Part shown: positions 1-10,843 of the stretch, piece by piece | Position numbering within the stretch: position 1 is the stretch's first letter | How the letters are laid out: each line of letters opens with the position of its first letter | DNA from: Mucor racemosus | Taxonomy: Eukaryota > Mucoromycota > Mucoromycetes > Mucorales > Mucoraceae | Direction of reading: 5' to 3' | Assembly (NCBI GenBank): GCA_027405735.1 | Contig: JAPEHQ010000003.1 | Coordinates: 1,488,001 to 1,552,000 of the forward strand | DNA length: 64,000 bases | The notes under the pieces: generated by a model | Database searches by the model: none | What the model was told of the DNA's origin: nothing | The model's input: only the letters and a program-made list of their open reading frames with translations | Position numbers and translations under genes: made by a program

Positions 1-354
1 CACAACAAGTTGCAAATGTGCGCGGATTGTCGGCACAAGGTCAGTGAGAGATTTCTCGGTTAAATTAGCGTAATTTCAACTTGATAGGCGTGGTAAAATC
101 CTAAAACGTCAGTGTTTATACAATGCTACTTGACCAAGTGCTAAAATTTTACGACATATAATCTCTGTTTCTATATAAAAATGAAATTACTCTTATACTG
201 TTAAGATTTTCTTACCAAACTATCAACAAACGATGCTATCATAGTTGCCCCTGAATTCAATTTGACAGTTTCTGCTGTCATGGTAATAAACATCTCCGAT
301 TCACTCTCCGATAAATGGTTGAAAACCTGAAAATACTACATTATTATTCTAGTA
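1..354. other. unassigned flank
   Basis: AT-rich sequence with no credible gene. I see no tRNA, terminal repeat or coding frame with family-like motifs here. It ends at a TA dinucleotide (353-354) that is the likely left target-site base pair of the next element. Confidence 0.5.
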
Positions 355-369
355 CAGTGCCTCCAGTGC

Positions 370-450
370 CAATTGGCGTTTTTCGAAAACATCTTGCGCT
401 TTTGAACATCTCAATCGGCGCTTTTGGATATATCAATTTGCGTTAACAAT
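370..450 (+). repeat. left terminal inverted repeat with about 21-bp subunits
   Basis: The arm contains four successive versions of a roughly 21-bp motif built on CAATYKGCGCTTTTGGA, starting near 370, 393, 412 and 434. The mirror arm lies at 1261-1346. Repeated subterminal motifs of this type are usually transposase-binding sites; that role is inferred here. Confidence 0.7.
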
Positions 451-486
451 GAACATCAAAGTTGAAAACGATCGATATATGGTTTA

Positions 487-1317
487 TTAGACAGGCTTCA
501 TTCGCAGACATTTATCAAACATGTTCACATTCTGGCGACTAATGTTCCTGAGCGTAGATTGCCTCATCTCGTTTGACGTATCAGCTACTCTCATTTTTAA
601 ATCATCAGTACCGTTAAACTTCACTCTCTTGACATAGCTCTTCATTGTGGACCAAAAATTCTCGATCGGGTTAAGCTCAGGTGAATATGGAGGAAGATAG
701 ATGTTTCTGTATCCTCTCTTCGAAATCATTTCTTCAATTTCATCAGCCGTATGAATTGGTGCATTGCCCATAACAATGTAAAATCCCTTCATCTCAGGAA
801 AATGATCCATACAGTTTATTGTTTTCTGCAGGAGGTCTTGTAATGACCAGTGACAGTACTTTTAGACGCTAGTTTTTTGGTTTGTGGTTGTTTTCTTTTA
901 TGAGCTCCATCAACTCTAATCCTCTTCGGTTTGGAGTTAGGCACTCTGATTTCAATGTTCACCACAACCATGACATAGATTGCTCCTAGAATAGTGTGAG
1001 ATACCGCACGAGCAAATGATGTGGTTACTAAATTTTTCGTAGATGTCCCATTCTGGAACTTCTTTCATCGGTATGATATATGAACGTTCGCTTTCATCTA
1101 TATAACCTACATTTATAATCTCAAATATGTTCATTGTTTTCGCGATACCAGTTTCCACCAGACCTTTATAAGTACGATGATAAATAATGAACGCTACTTT
1201 CTGAAGCAAACAATCGTTTTTCCCAATGAGTAATGATTGGAGCCTACAAACTGGGATGACATTGTTAACGCAAATTGATATAACCAAAAGCGCAAATTGA
1301 GTTTCCAAAAAGTGCAA
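487..1317 (-). pseudogene. DDE_3-type transposase remnant
   Basis: Positions 487-810 encode the C-terminal part of a DDE superfamily transposase. It has the block ending NAPIH, then LPPYSPELNPIENFWS with the last catalytic Glu. Upstream (811-951, same strand) a frame-disturbed stretch reads RVPNSKPKRIRVDGAHKRK and TVTGHY, which fits the region before the second catalytic Asp. The position that is normally Asp in the VMDNAPIH block is Gly here (VMGNAPIH), which should abolish catalysis. A further open segment (952-1317) begins inside the TIR and has no motif I recognise. Frame breaks, loss of the first catalytic Asp and the D-to-G change mark it as a pseudogene. Confidence 0.75.
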
Positions 1318-1346
1318 TTTGGATCAGTCTAATGCGCCAATTGGGA
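1261..1346 (-). repeat. right terminal inverted repeat
   Basis: This is the reverse-complement partner of 370-450. The inner 30 bases (GTTAACGCAAATTGATATA side) are almost perfect and the outer part is more diverged. It has the same repeated GCGC(A)AATT subunits. Confidence 0.7.
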
Positions 1347-2339
1347 TGCTCAAAAGCATGAAATTATGAAAAGAGGCTGTTATATAACCTCACATTTTTT
1401 GTTTGTTGTTTCGCTCAAAAAAAGTTCTCAATTAAAATATCCTATAAGATAACCTACATTTTTTGGTAGTAGCTTCCGTCTGTTGTTACATAATTGAATT
1501 AGCATGTATTTTATACGAATTGATAGAGCCGGATGCGGATATATTTGAAACATGGGTTTATTTAAGCAGCTATAAGTTCAAATCATAATTGTAGCAGTGG
1601 TGCCAAGACCTAAAAGTATCATGCCAAACCGTCATAACACGCGAAACATTACGAACGAGCGTACTTATTTATATATTCTATAGATACAGCAGTGTTTGAC
1701 AACTTCAAACTTGAAAGTCTGGTTTCGTTTCAATAGTATATACACAAGATTAATTGAGTCTGAGATATTTCCTGGCCAAATCGACATGAGCTTCCCATGC
1801 TAAGTCATTCTAGACGGCAAAACTATATATGGTAATTGCGCCTTGAATATAGATTATGAGATTAACAAATGTTTGAAAAAATATAACCCGAGCGCCAAAT
1901 ACAAGGAATTTTAAGAGTGCATTATGTAATTTATTAGCAAAAGAGAATGTCATTGTTTGGTATTCACTGGCTGAGGCTCCGCCGGATTTAAGCTTGTTAT
2001 ATTTCAAGACAACTTCAGCCGAGTTGCAATGAAATAGAATTCAACCTTAAAAGTACATACATCAACGCAACCATTAAGTATTATAAAATACAAATCAAGC
2101 ATACTCTTCACAGCATATAGTTGTTACATGCAGTTGGATGAACTATTACCGACAAAAAAAGTACCCTTTTATGCTTTTTTACTATTAGAAGCCAAACAAT
2201 TGCACTTCATAATCTTTAACTACTTTTCTTTCTAGTTAATCAATAAAACATATGTATGTATACTTGTTCACTTTATAAGAGAATGACATATTTAGTTTTA
2301 CTACACTCTGTATCATATTGACTTGCTGTAATACTTTGG
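1347..2339. other. unassigned intergenic DNA
   Basis: AT-rich, with only short random frames. No gene, RNA or repeat is recognised. Confidence 0.4.
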
Positions 2340-3520
2340 GAAAACATTACACTCTGTGAGTTAAAATGAATTTTCAGAAAATTCAATTTTCAAAATCGGA
2401 GTATGCCTTCTTTCTATAACTAATCTCATAATAAACATTTTTAGGATATGCTTTAGACGCTACTAAATAGAAATACATTTGTCGCATTATGCTACCTATC
2501 CTTAAATTTATTTTATATCTCACGAAAGGCTCAAGAACGCGTAAATTCACTGCTTTTTCCTTGAAAACTGGGTCTCGCTTTTCATCCCTGCTCTACTTTT
2601 TGTTTTCACTAAATAACACCAAGAACAAATTATATGCCAATGTACCTGAGATGTTCAGCTTTAATTCAAAAATAAGTATCCGGAAATATCCTATTTTTTA
2701 CAGTTGGTATTAATTTTTCAGTGCTAATGTTTCAGATTTTTTACGCGTATTTCACTGCTAAAAAATTGAAAACTTTGAGGCTTCATATCTCCAGAAAATA
2801 TTAAGCTAAACTAACATTTTTTAATAATAAAACTTACTTGTTTTAAAATGCTCTATAACATACTTGAATATGAAAAAATTATGAGCACTTTTATTTTTTT
2901 TCATTTTTTTGGACATTTCTATAGTAAGTATCAAAATATTGGTTAAATTGAGCAACATTTTTTTGCATTCATGTCATTAAGCTCGTTAAGCTCTCTCGGA
3001 CCCAATTTAGAGTTTTTTAAAATATTGATTTTTCATCGAGATATCCTCAAAAATGTGCACAAAAAGATACCTTCATCTCTAGCTTCCATTTCCCCCTTGT
3101 ATACCCTCATCCCAAATTCTGAATCTGAAAAAAATTCTACAAAAATCTCGTTTTCTCTACGAAAAATGCAGCTAGAAAATTCCGCAATAGCTCGATCGAT
3201 AGATAATTTTTTTGCGCATCATTTCAGTTTTTTATATTTTAAATATGCTTATAAAAAGTGATGTGTATCTTCAAAAAACCTTCAAAATTTCAATTGCATT
3301 TTACGCAAAATTTAATGTGAAATGTTTGTTTGAATTTTATACAGATGGATGCAGAATTCAAAACTGTACAAAAGCTATTTAATACTCTAGGTCAACTTAC
3401 TTTGCAGTTTTTGAGCAATTAAACGATTTTATTTTTTTCATCATTTTTCGTCCTTTTTTTAAAATAAATTTTGGAATCCCGTTATGATAGGTTTTAAGCT
3501 GTGATAAGAACTATTATTTT
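2340..3520 (+). repeat. repeat family A, copy 1, 5' part
   Basis: Nearly the same sequence recurs at 19383-20632 (+), at 46060-44155 (inverted) and partly at 61050-60752 (inverted). The copy contains a 96-codon frame at 2971-3261 that is also open in the copy at 19973-20263 with few changes, and recognisable at 45290-45625. The protein has no motif I know. The copy stops abruptly at the Crypton insertion (after 3520) and resumes at 6427. No terminal inverted repeats or LTRs could be defined, so its class is unknown. It could be a non-autonomous or fragmented transposon. Confidence 0.7.
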
Positions 3521-6426
3521 GTGTCGAAGTCCTCGGAAGTCCCGGAAGTCCCCTACACGATTAGAACCCAGTATGCTAATAAGCTCACTTATTTGAGAAA
3601 CAACCGTAAATAAGTGCACTTATTTACGGATCAAGTCCCCAGGGAAAAAATAATAAATTTATGTCAATACAATCATGGCAAGATCGACTTTATTTTGTAA
3701 AATGTTATGCTTAGACTTCAATATGATATTATGATACTTGTTGTATTTACAGTAAGCTGAATGATGTTTATTTATTGAATATATATGTATATATATAAAA
3801 ATAATAATAAAATATAAAGAAATGCAAAGAAAGAATAGAAAAAGCTATTACAATGAGCCATCATTGACTCCAAAGATTTCAATTTTGTTATTCGCCAACC
3901 AATGCAACGAGTATCCTTTCTGTGATCTTCTTCGTTCTGCAATATTTACTGCAGTTTCTAAACTAATGTTCCTTTTCATGGCGTAATCCTCGATTGTCTT
4001 GATGATAAGTTTTCTTCTATTGAAGAAATTATTTTCCTTCTCTGCTCGTCTCCATCTTGTTCCAAACTTTTCTTCCAAATCTTGTACCGCATATCCACCG
4101 CACAAACCATGTTTCCACTCTCTCCACAAGTCTTTGATGGACACAATTCCTCGACTCATTTGGTAATGTGGTACCTTTTCTGTAACTTCAAGAGAATTTG
4201 ATGATGATGAGGATAATGTTGGTGGTGGTGGATTGGAATTTGACATCAAGTTTTGTTGTGGTTTTTTGATTGCTGAGATGTGAGATTGGCCATTTTGTAA
4301 ATCTGGTAAGTTCACGCTGAGGTTTATACTTGCTTGACCTGTAATTAGACGGGTTATATAATCATTAGTTGTTTCTTGAGTAGTGAGATGATCATTCAAT
4401 TTTGAAGAAAGGTCATTATGCATTATGCGTATCTTTTCCTCTAAAATTGGAACACAACGTTGGAGCAAAATGTTTGCAGGGTCATTGTTATCTTTCATGA
4501 TCACTGTCATGCGTCTTTGAAGAAGATTTATTAGTTTATACTATATAAAACACAAACAAGTGCTTACTCTTTATATTCTAAAAACATAGGATTAGAAAAC
4601 AATTCATTTTGCCATAATGGATGATTGGGGAATTTCTCCATCATCACAATTGAATCTTGAATAATAATTTTTCTCAACATAAAAAACAGTTGAAAGCAAG
4701 CTTTTGCAGCCACGGTAACTTCCATAGGGTCACCATTATTCTTACCAACATTCTTAGCTAGTAATCGATCGTTCCATTCATCCAGTAGAGGAAAAATCAA
4801 CTTGGTCAAATCTTCAGGAGGATCCAGTGAGGCCCTGGGAATGTAAAATTGTCCTTGCTGAATAGTAAAACCCGCCATTGCTCGCATTGCTTCCCTGGGC
4901 AAACCAGTAAGGTAAGCACCATTCATTGTTGTGTTATTCCAACGACCGAGACGACGAATTTGGTCTTCGTGAACACCAGCAAGATCAGCCATCCTCGCAG
5001 AAGAGCCACGGTTTATATGTGTTTTTGTTTTAGAGAAAATTTTTGCTCCATCTAATCCTCTTATAACGGCATCACGATGGCTGTTGTAGCTCCAGATTTT
5101 CTTTAAATCCTGGTTATCAGATTTAAAAAGCTTTATAAAATACCAATTATGAGAAGTAGTGAAGTCGGGAAACGGCTCATTCTCAACATGAAAACGCCAA
5201 AACAAATATAGGCCAAGAGACATTATAGGGCAAATTCCAACGCGAGTGTTACGGATGCAGCCACCAAGTTCCAAGCGGTTATTTTTGTTTGTTTTTCCCT
5301 GTCGCAACACCATCACCAGAGCAGGACATTCTATGTCAGGCCTGATACTCTCATTATCTAAATTAACTGTTTGAAAATCTGTCAATTCAGCATGCCTGAT
5401 AGATTGTCCTCGTAGTAGAAAATAATGGGAGAAAAGAAATGCGGCAGCATCTCTCAAGTTTTCTCCATGATTTCTTTGGCTATTCAAATAGAACTGTATG
5501 ACATTTGCTACTTGATCTAATGAAGTATAACCATCGGCAAGTGTTCCTTCTCCACGATTTTCGCAATTAGATCTCTTGGTCTGGAATTCTCGTTCTTTAG
5601 CACTTTTCAATACGCTTGCAATTACTTTTCTTGGATTTTTATTACAATTTATTTTCTTTATAACTTGTGTCTTGTATAGATCTGTAATTGCTGCTATGTA
5701 TTGTTCGACAGTTGAAAATTTGATTCTTTGAGCTGCTTTTGTTTTCGTTTTTCTGCGAGAGAAACGATTTAAAACCTGGGATAATAAGGGCGTACAAGAC
5801 AGTTAGTATCAAAAGCTAAATTCATTAGCAATATTCTTTGCTTTCACCTCCTTGTGTAGAAAATAATTTAATTTTTCCCCAGAAACAATTCCTCTTTGCA
5901 ATTTATCTTCATGTACAAAGGTTTTCTCTGCCCATGTAAGAAACTCTTTAGCTTTCGCTGAATATGCTTTTTTAGTGTTCATGGGTCTATTATCTTGAGC
6001 TTGTTCAGCAGTAATTTCAAGACTCCTTGCCATGTCATATATTACATTGGAACCATCATTTTGGTTGTTGTCAACCATATCAGTATTGACCGTATCAATA
6101 TCATTAGTGACAATCATATTGATCATATCAATATCATTATCAATCAAGGTAGAAGATGAAGCGGACATTCTACTATCAATAGATGCAGTTGCAGTTTTCT
6201 TAGTCATTGTATAAGTGGATTATTCTTTTTCAAATGGTTTGTTTATTATTTATTTGTTAAAATTAAGAATATTCTCTTCGATGACAGCTCTCAGTAATAT
6301 TTATTTGTGAAACATTTCATGCAGAAAGCTGATCATAAGACATTTATTGATTTGAAGTCCCTCATTAGGGTGGGACTTGAGTCCGGGACTCAGTATGCAA
6401 ACTTGAAGATAAGTCCCTATTATTTT
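3521..6426 (-). mobile_element. Crypton-type tyrosine-recombinase transposon
   Basis: An insertion of about 2.9 kb that splits repeat A copy 1. The 10-base word CTATTATTTT is present at both junctions (3511-3520 and 6417-6426). Removing one repeat unit plus the insert restores the uninterrupted repeat seen at 20511-20560 and, inverted, near 45020. There are no inverted terminal repeats. Both ends instead carry clusters of GTCCC/AAGTCC words and a shared CAGTATGC (near 3568 and 6391, same orientation). The only gene is a spliced tyrosine recombinase on the minus strand. Lack of TIRs plus a tyrosine recombinase is the definition of Cryptons. Confidence 0.85.
3848..6207 (-). CDS. Crypton tyrosine recombinase with GCR1_C-like DNA-binding domain
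   Basis: Proposed exons (minus): 6207-5848, 5775-4568, 4514-3848. Introns are GTGAAA..CAG and GTAAGC..AAG; joined they keep one frame of about 744 residues. The N-terminal part has a core-binding-like helical segment (NTKKAYSAKAKEFLTWAE, then STVEQYIAAITDLY). The catalytic domain shows the first Arg (LLRGQSIRHAEL, about residue 240), an HxxR motif (HINRGSSARMADL, about 372) and the nucleophile Tyr (MNGAYLTG, about 408), after a GRW that takes the usual G-H/W position. The C-terminal 100 residues (SRGIVSIKDLWREWKHG through RWRRAEKE and RRKLIIKTIEDY) match the GCR1_C-type domain that fungal Cryptons carry. Such enzymes recombine circular intermediates into short target words. All key residues are present and no frame is broken, so it may be active. 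The first intron is the least certain. Confidence 0.85.
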
Positions 6427-7309
6427 AATTTTCTCAACGAAAAATTAATATTTTTTGCTAAAACAAAAACTGAAGAGTAGCAATCAGTTAGACCTATCTT
6501 GTGAGTACAGAAATTAAGCCCTGGATAATGAGTTTTAAATTTTAAAAAGTAATAAACTTATATTTACAACTGCAGAAAAGAAAGAAAAAAAACACATCCT
6601 TGTGAATATTGATCCAATTAATCTTCAATTATACATGATGGTAGATTTAAATATATCCTGCATAGAAGTTTATATTTCTATTTTTTTCAAATCACTGTAA
6701 ATAGAGAAAACCATCAGCAAAACATGATATTTCTGTCCAATAAAACCACGTGTTGTGTCCTACATTTTAATGTTTCATAAATAATACTTAAAAAAAGAAT
6801 ACAATTAAAGGAGAATGAGTAATGAATCAGTTCGACAACTGTATAATAAAACCAAGATATCGTTTATTTAGATATAAAAGTATGGCCTTTTATATTGATT
6901 TGATATTGAGGTCGTAATAAGATGTAATTTAAGTTATTATTAAATCATCAGATCTGTTTGATAGTAATCTATGAATATATTGTAAATGGATCAATCATGA
7001 TTTAACCGTGCTTTCAGAGCTTATGAGTTACCTTGTTTCAATACTGCGCTAAATGTGCTTGTTGGATGTTGATTTAATAGCTACTTGATTGATTAACCGC
7101 TGGGATGAAATAACATGATGGTGTTATAATTGAGGTCCAAGTGTTCTTGGTAATTGTTGCTGGATACACTTAGTACGCTGGGGGTTTCCTATATCGGATA
7201 TCAAGTCTTTTGCACTTCAATGCATGTCGTGGTCAATAGATTGTAGGATATATTGATACTGTAGACGGTGATAAAGTATGATACTTGATGGAATACAACA
7301 TGCATGATG
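6427..7309 (+). repeat. repeat family A, copy 1, 3' part
   Basis: Continuation of copy 1 after the Crypton. It matches the inverse of 45010-44155 along its whole length, for example CCCTGGATAATGAGTTTTAA, and the 3' end matches 17233-17763. The shared end lies near the word GGAATACAACATG. Confidence 0.7.
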
Positions 7310-8359
7310 ATGATGATAATAAATAATAAATTAACGAAAGCTACATATCTTTAGGCAGTATTCTTAAGCTTTTACATATAAAGTGTTTCTTACGTGAAGA
7401 GTGATGTGCCTTAAATAGTATTGTTCATGCAGTAATTGTAGGTTTTTGCCTATTATTTATGTTAAATCTCATTTCAATCCCATATTGAACCTGACATCCA
7501 TGCTATATCAGAATCTATATATGGCATTACCGATATCTATTTCCATAGTCTCCGTCCTGGGTGTACCCATATCATCATCGTATTACCCGAGATTTCCGTC
7601 TATTACATATATCCCCACATTGTATATTGAATAAACTCCACCTTTTACTCTTGTTTAATTCTTATTGTTATTGATAAAACAATCCAAATGGAATTAAAAT
7701 GGTATAAATACTTTTAGAATCCAGGCCCTGATGGCTCCTGGCTTCCTTTTTAACTTAATAATAAAGACCCTACGTTCTCCATGATATAATTACTTGTAGT
7801 CTTTTTTATTTTATTTGTATTGGAAATAATCGTTATCTACACATAACTCTCAGTAATAATAATTACCCTGAAATCCATTTTTAAGGATAAGTTAGAGTTG
7901 GTGACAAACCAATTTCTAACTGATGATGACTGAAGCAGGAATTGATAGAAATCCAAATATGATTAACAATGTTATTCGCTGAGTTCTTTTCAAATCTTTC
8001 TGAAAAATGACTAAAGATATTCCATTATGTATGCCTTTATGTTACAATTAGTAATACTCTATTCGTTACTTCTTACTGGAGGAAAACCAAAATCAAAATA
8101 TACAGACAGTAGTAGACCTACAATACAGTTTACATTGTTAAATTATTGCGCGCAGAATGTGTCTCTCTTGTGATTATAAAATACAATATTCATAAAGAAA
8201 ACGAATTTCTGAAATAGCACAAAAAATACTAGAGTCGAGAAAAGAAGGAAACAATTGGTAGTCTTTTGACAGCTGTGCATTGAAATGTAAAACGAAAAAA
8301 AAAGCGAGGGGGTGATTAGCTGCGCTTCCATCCCGGCAAGCACAAGTTCCGAAGAAAAT

Positions 8360-8443
8360 CCGCTTACACGAGTTTCGAACCCACAACCTCTCCATTTGAA
8401 CCAGCTGTAAAGCGCATAAGTCTAGCAACTAGGACAAACGTCC
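8360..8443 (-). other. tRNA-like sequence, possible SINE head
   Basis: On the minus strand the segment reads like a decayed tRNA. There is an A-box-like CTAGTTGCTAGACTTATGCG, then CGCTTTACAGC in the anticodon-arm position, then GTGGGTTCGAAACTC as a B-box-like T arm. T-stem pairing is poor and the acceptor stem does not close, so it is not a functional tRNA gene. It could be a tRNA-derived SINE or a tRNA pseudogene. Confidence 0.3.
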
Positions 8444-8524
8444 CCTCTATGTTTCCTTTTTTTAATTGCCGTCCTTCTACTTATCTGTTATTTTGTTTTT
8501 CTCGATTTGTGCAATATTGAGTAA

Positions 8525-8690
8525 GTTGACCATAATTTTTTTCTTTTGAATATAATACTGCTATTTGTTGGGTATCAGCAGCAATTTGGTTTACAAAAAA
8601 ACTTTTATTCTTGATCGAAATATATAAAAAGAAATCTGTTATTTTTGCCCTATATCATGTAATTATGCTAGGTACAATAATGCAAAAGCT
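8525..8690 (+). repeat. repeat shared with 60600-60745 (inverse)
   Basis: Words such as TTTGTTGGGTATCAGCAGCA and the following GGTTTACAAAAAAA occur here and, reverse-complemented, at 60600-60745 next to the third B repeat. It probably belongs to the outer flank of repeat B. Confidence 0.6.
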
Positions 8691-9003
8691 GACTTTATTT
8701 TATTTAAATACATAACTGAAGTATCCAGTAAGCATATAATCAATAGATGCAAAATAGCGCTACGTATATATACAAAAATTTAGTAGTAGATAAAACGTGT
8801 ATCATATATAATAACAAAATTTTTATAATGTATAAAAGTTATTACGGTTATCAATGTTAAAAATACCAGATCTCGTCCGATCTCCACAGGAAAACAATAT
8901 CTGTTAATACAGTATATATAATAAAAATTGATTTTTAGATCTTTTCTATGTAGAAGTTAAACAATCACATTGTATAACATTTGTGTAATTATTTTTCTTA
9001 CTA

Positions 9004-9500
9004 AAGTCGTGATTCAATTTAGTGGAATAGTTGGGAGGGAAAAAAGTGTCCACTTAATCGAATTTTCCACTAAATCAAATAAATCATTTTTCGTAATATT
9101 ATTGGATCAAAAAATGAGAATAAAAAGGCGCTACTAATTTATAGTATTAAATAATATTGTTGATAAAGGCTTTTCATATTCGAGCAACTGAACAAAACAG
9201 TAGATATTAAGAAATTTATTAAAAAACTGAAGTAAATTAGGCACGCGATTTGGTTATTTTCCATATTTCTTCTAATTTTATGGCTACCAGATCAAGCTAT
9301 TACCGGCTAAATACAGTTTTATCCAATAGTATTTATATTTTACTAATATATTGGACTGGTAGAAACGAAATCGTCCACTATCCACTGAATCGATTCAGTG
9401 GATTTAGGCAGTAAAATTATGAAAAAAAACGGGAGATTTCAAACTGTGCATTAAATCGAAAATCCGTTACTTACGAGTTCACTAAATTGAATCACGACTG
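9004..9500 (+). mobile_element. long form (497 bp) of a TA-flanked inverted-repeat element
   Basis: Flanked by TA (9002-9003 and 9501-9502). The tips are AGTCGTGATTCAATTTAGTG and its inverse. Both ends match the two 116-bp MITEs at 12680 and 19117, but this copy keeps about 380 extra internal bases, including a palindromic CACTGAATCGATTCAGTG. It is non-coding. The 116-bp forms look like internal deletions of an element of this kind. A mariner-type parent is inferred from the TA target. Confidence 0.75.
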
Positions 9501-9722
9501 TAGTTAAGTGCAATCATTGCTACTAAATTGCATAACCAAGATGTTGTGTTTGCCTTAGGATTTTTAAAAGGGTTTAATAGCATGCTTTATCAAACTTACT
9601 TAGATGTTAAATACTCATTATATGCTATTATCACGTTGTTTTTTTTATTTAATTGCTGTACTATTAAAAATCAAGCTTTCCATAGCTTATAACAATGACA
9701 GTAGGATGTTTCTGATTTTAGA

Positions 9723-9947
9723 TTGACATTTATCATAAGGCGGGCTGATGATACGTTTGATACTACTGTAGATGGAACCAGTCAATTTAATTTATGAAAT
9801 TTGACTGCAAATACCGAGGAATGATTTGTAAGTACTTAATAAATTGGTTCTAATAAAGCATTGAATACATTGGATTGGGACAAAGAGGGCAGAAAGGCGA
9901 CAATAGGTTCCAGTGATGGCAACGTTTATGTTTATGATATTGGAGAG
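9723..9947 (+). pseudogene. dynein intermediate chain-like WD-repeat fragment (left arm)
   Basis: One frame reads LTFIIRRADDTFDTTVDGTS, then QFNL-stop-NL and TEE, then, after two more stops, GSNKALNTLDWDKEGRK followed by ATIGSSDGNVYVYDIGE, ending exactly at a GTAAGA donor (9948). The pattern VDGT..LWNL...ALN.L.WDKEGRKA.IGSSDG.VYVYDIG is characteristic of the WD40 region of cytoplasmic dynein intermediate chain, a motor subunit that links dynein to cargo. TGG has become TGA at the expected Trp of LWNL. This is a captured exon piece carried inside repeat B, not a functional gene. Confidence 0.7.
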
Positions 9948-10843
9948 GTAAGACTAAACCTCAATTTAGGTCACCTCTAGTGCAATAATTATAAAGTAAG
10001 ACTATATTATCATCAAATAAACTACCACACAATATTAATATGTACAAATATTTACAGTAATAAGCTTGGATCAAGTAGGTACAGCATCGCAAATTCTTGA
10101 AAAAGTTCTGAGGTATTATAAAATCTCTTATTTTTAAGACTTACAAGGCTTATAAGCGGAATATTAATTTTAAAAATTATTCTTGTCCAGATCATCAATT
10201 TTGACATTTTTTGAATTTTTTTTTTCTGATTTTGCAAATCTAGAGTGAATTATACTACTAATTTTAAAAACAAAAAATATACACATATACAGAAGTTAGC
10301 GCTCTATTTGCTTGATAAAAAATAACAAACATTCTTATTGCAAAATATTACATGAAAATCCTTTAATCAAAAATCCGTTTTTGGGCCAAAAATGCTAATT
10401 TTGATTACTTAACATTTAATATTAAGCTTTCATAAAATAAGTATTAGTTATAGCTACAATTTTCCCTCATAATGTAGTATATTTAAACGTTGATTTTGGT
10501 ATCAAAATTTGATTTTTCTGTTTTTTGATAAAAATCATGAGTGTTGGTAAGGATGAAATGAGTTCCCGAAAATGTCCGCTACAAAAACTGAATTTTCAGA
10601 CTGTACATGTTTAAGCATAAGAAAATTTGAAAAAAAACGCTTTTTTTTTTAAAACTTAGATATACCATACTATAAGAGGCTTAGCCGTTCAATCTTGCTA
10701 TGCTCAATTATGCCGTCGCTCTATGGGCTCGCTTTTGCAATTTTTTAATGAATGTACAGTATGATATGACAGACGGTTTTCGTGGTAGAAAATTTTATGT
10801 TCCTACTATAGTAACAGATATTGCCTATTTTACTTAGTTTATA

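Larger units (their letters stand above)
355..1346 (-). mobile_element. decayed Tc1/mariner-like (DDE) element with long TIRs
   Basis: A roughly 1-kb element bounded by imperfect terminal inverted repeats (about 370-450 and 1261-1346). The left end begins after a TA with CAGTG, which is typical of Tc1/mariner superfamily tips. The right tip beyond CCAATTGG no longer matches, so it is truncated or diverged. The interior carries pieces of a DDE transposase on the minus strand. At about 1 kb it is shorter than an autonomous element, and the N-terminal catalytic part is missing or unrecognisable, so it is a dead, internally deleted copy. Confidence 0.7.
7310..9003. other. unassigned region between repeats
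   Basis: No credible protein gene. It includes short ATG/ATGATG runs (7300-7320), a tRNA-like segment (8360-8443) and a stretch (8525-8690) shared with 60600-60745 in inverse orientation. The rest is AT-rich and unassigned. Confidence 0.4.

Noticed and set aside
7446..7634. 62-codon frame with TYIP/SYYP-like words
   Set aside because: Low-complexity translation with no neighbour or repeat support.
10052..10237. 61-codon frame identical to 15252-15437
   Set aside because: The identity follows from the duplicated B arms. The third copy (about 60280-60440) has a stop in the same frame, so there is no sign of coding selection.
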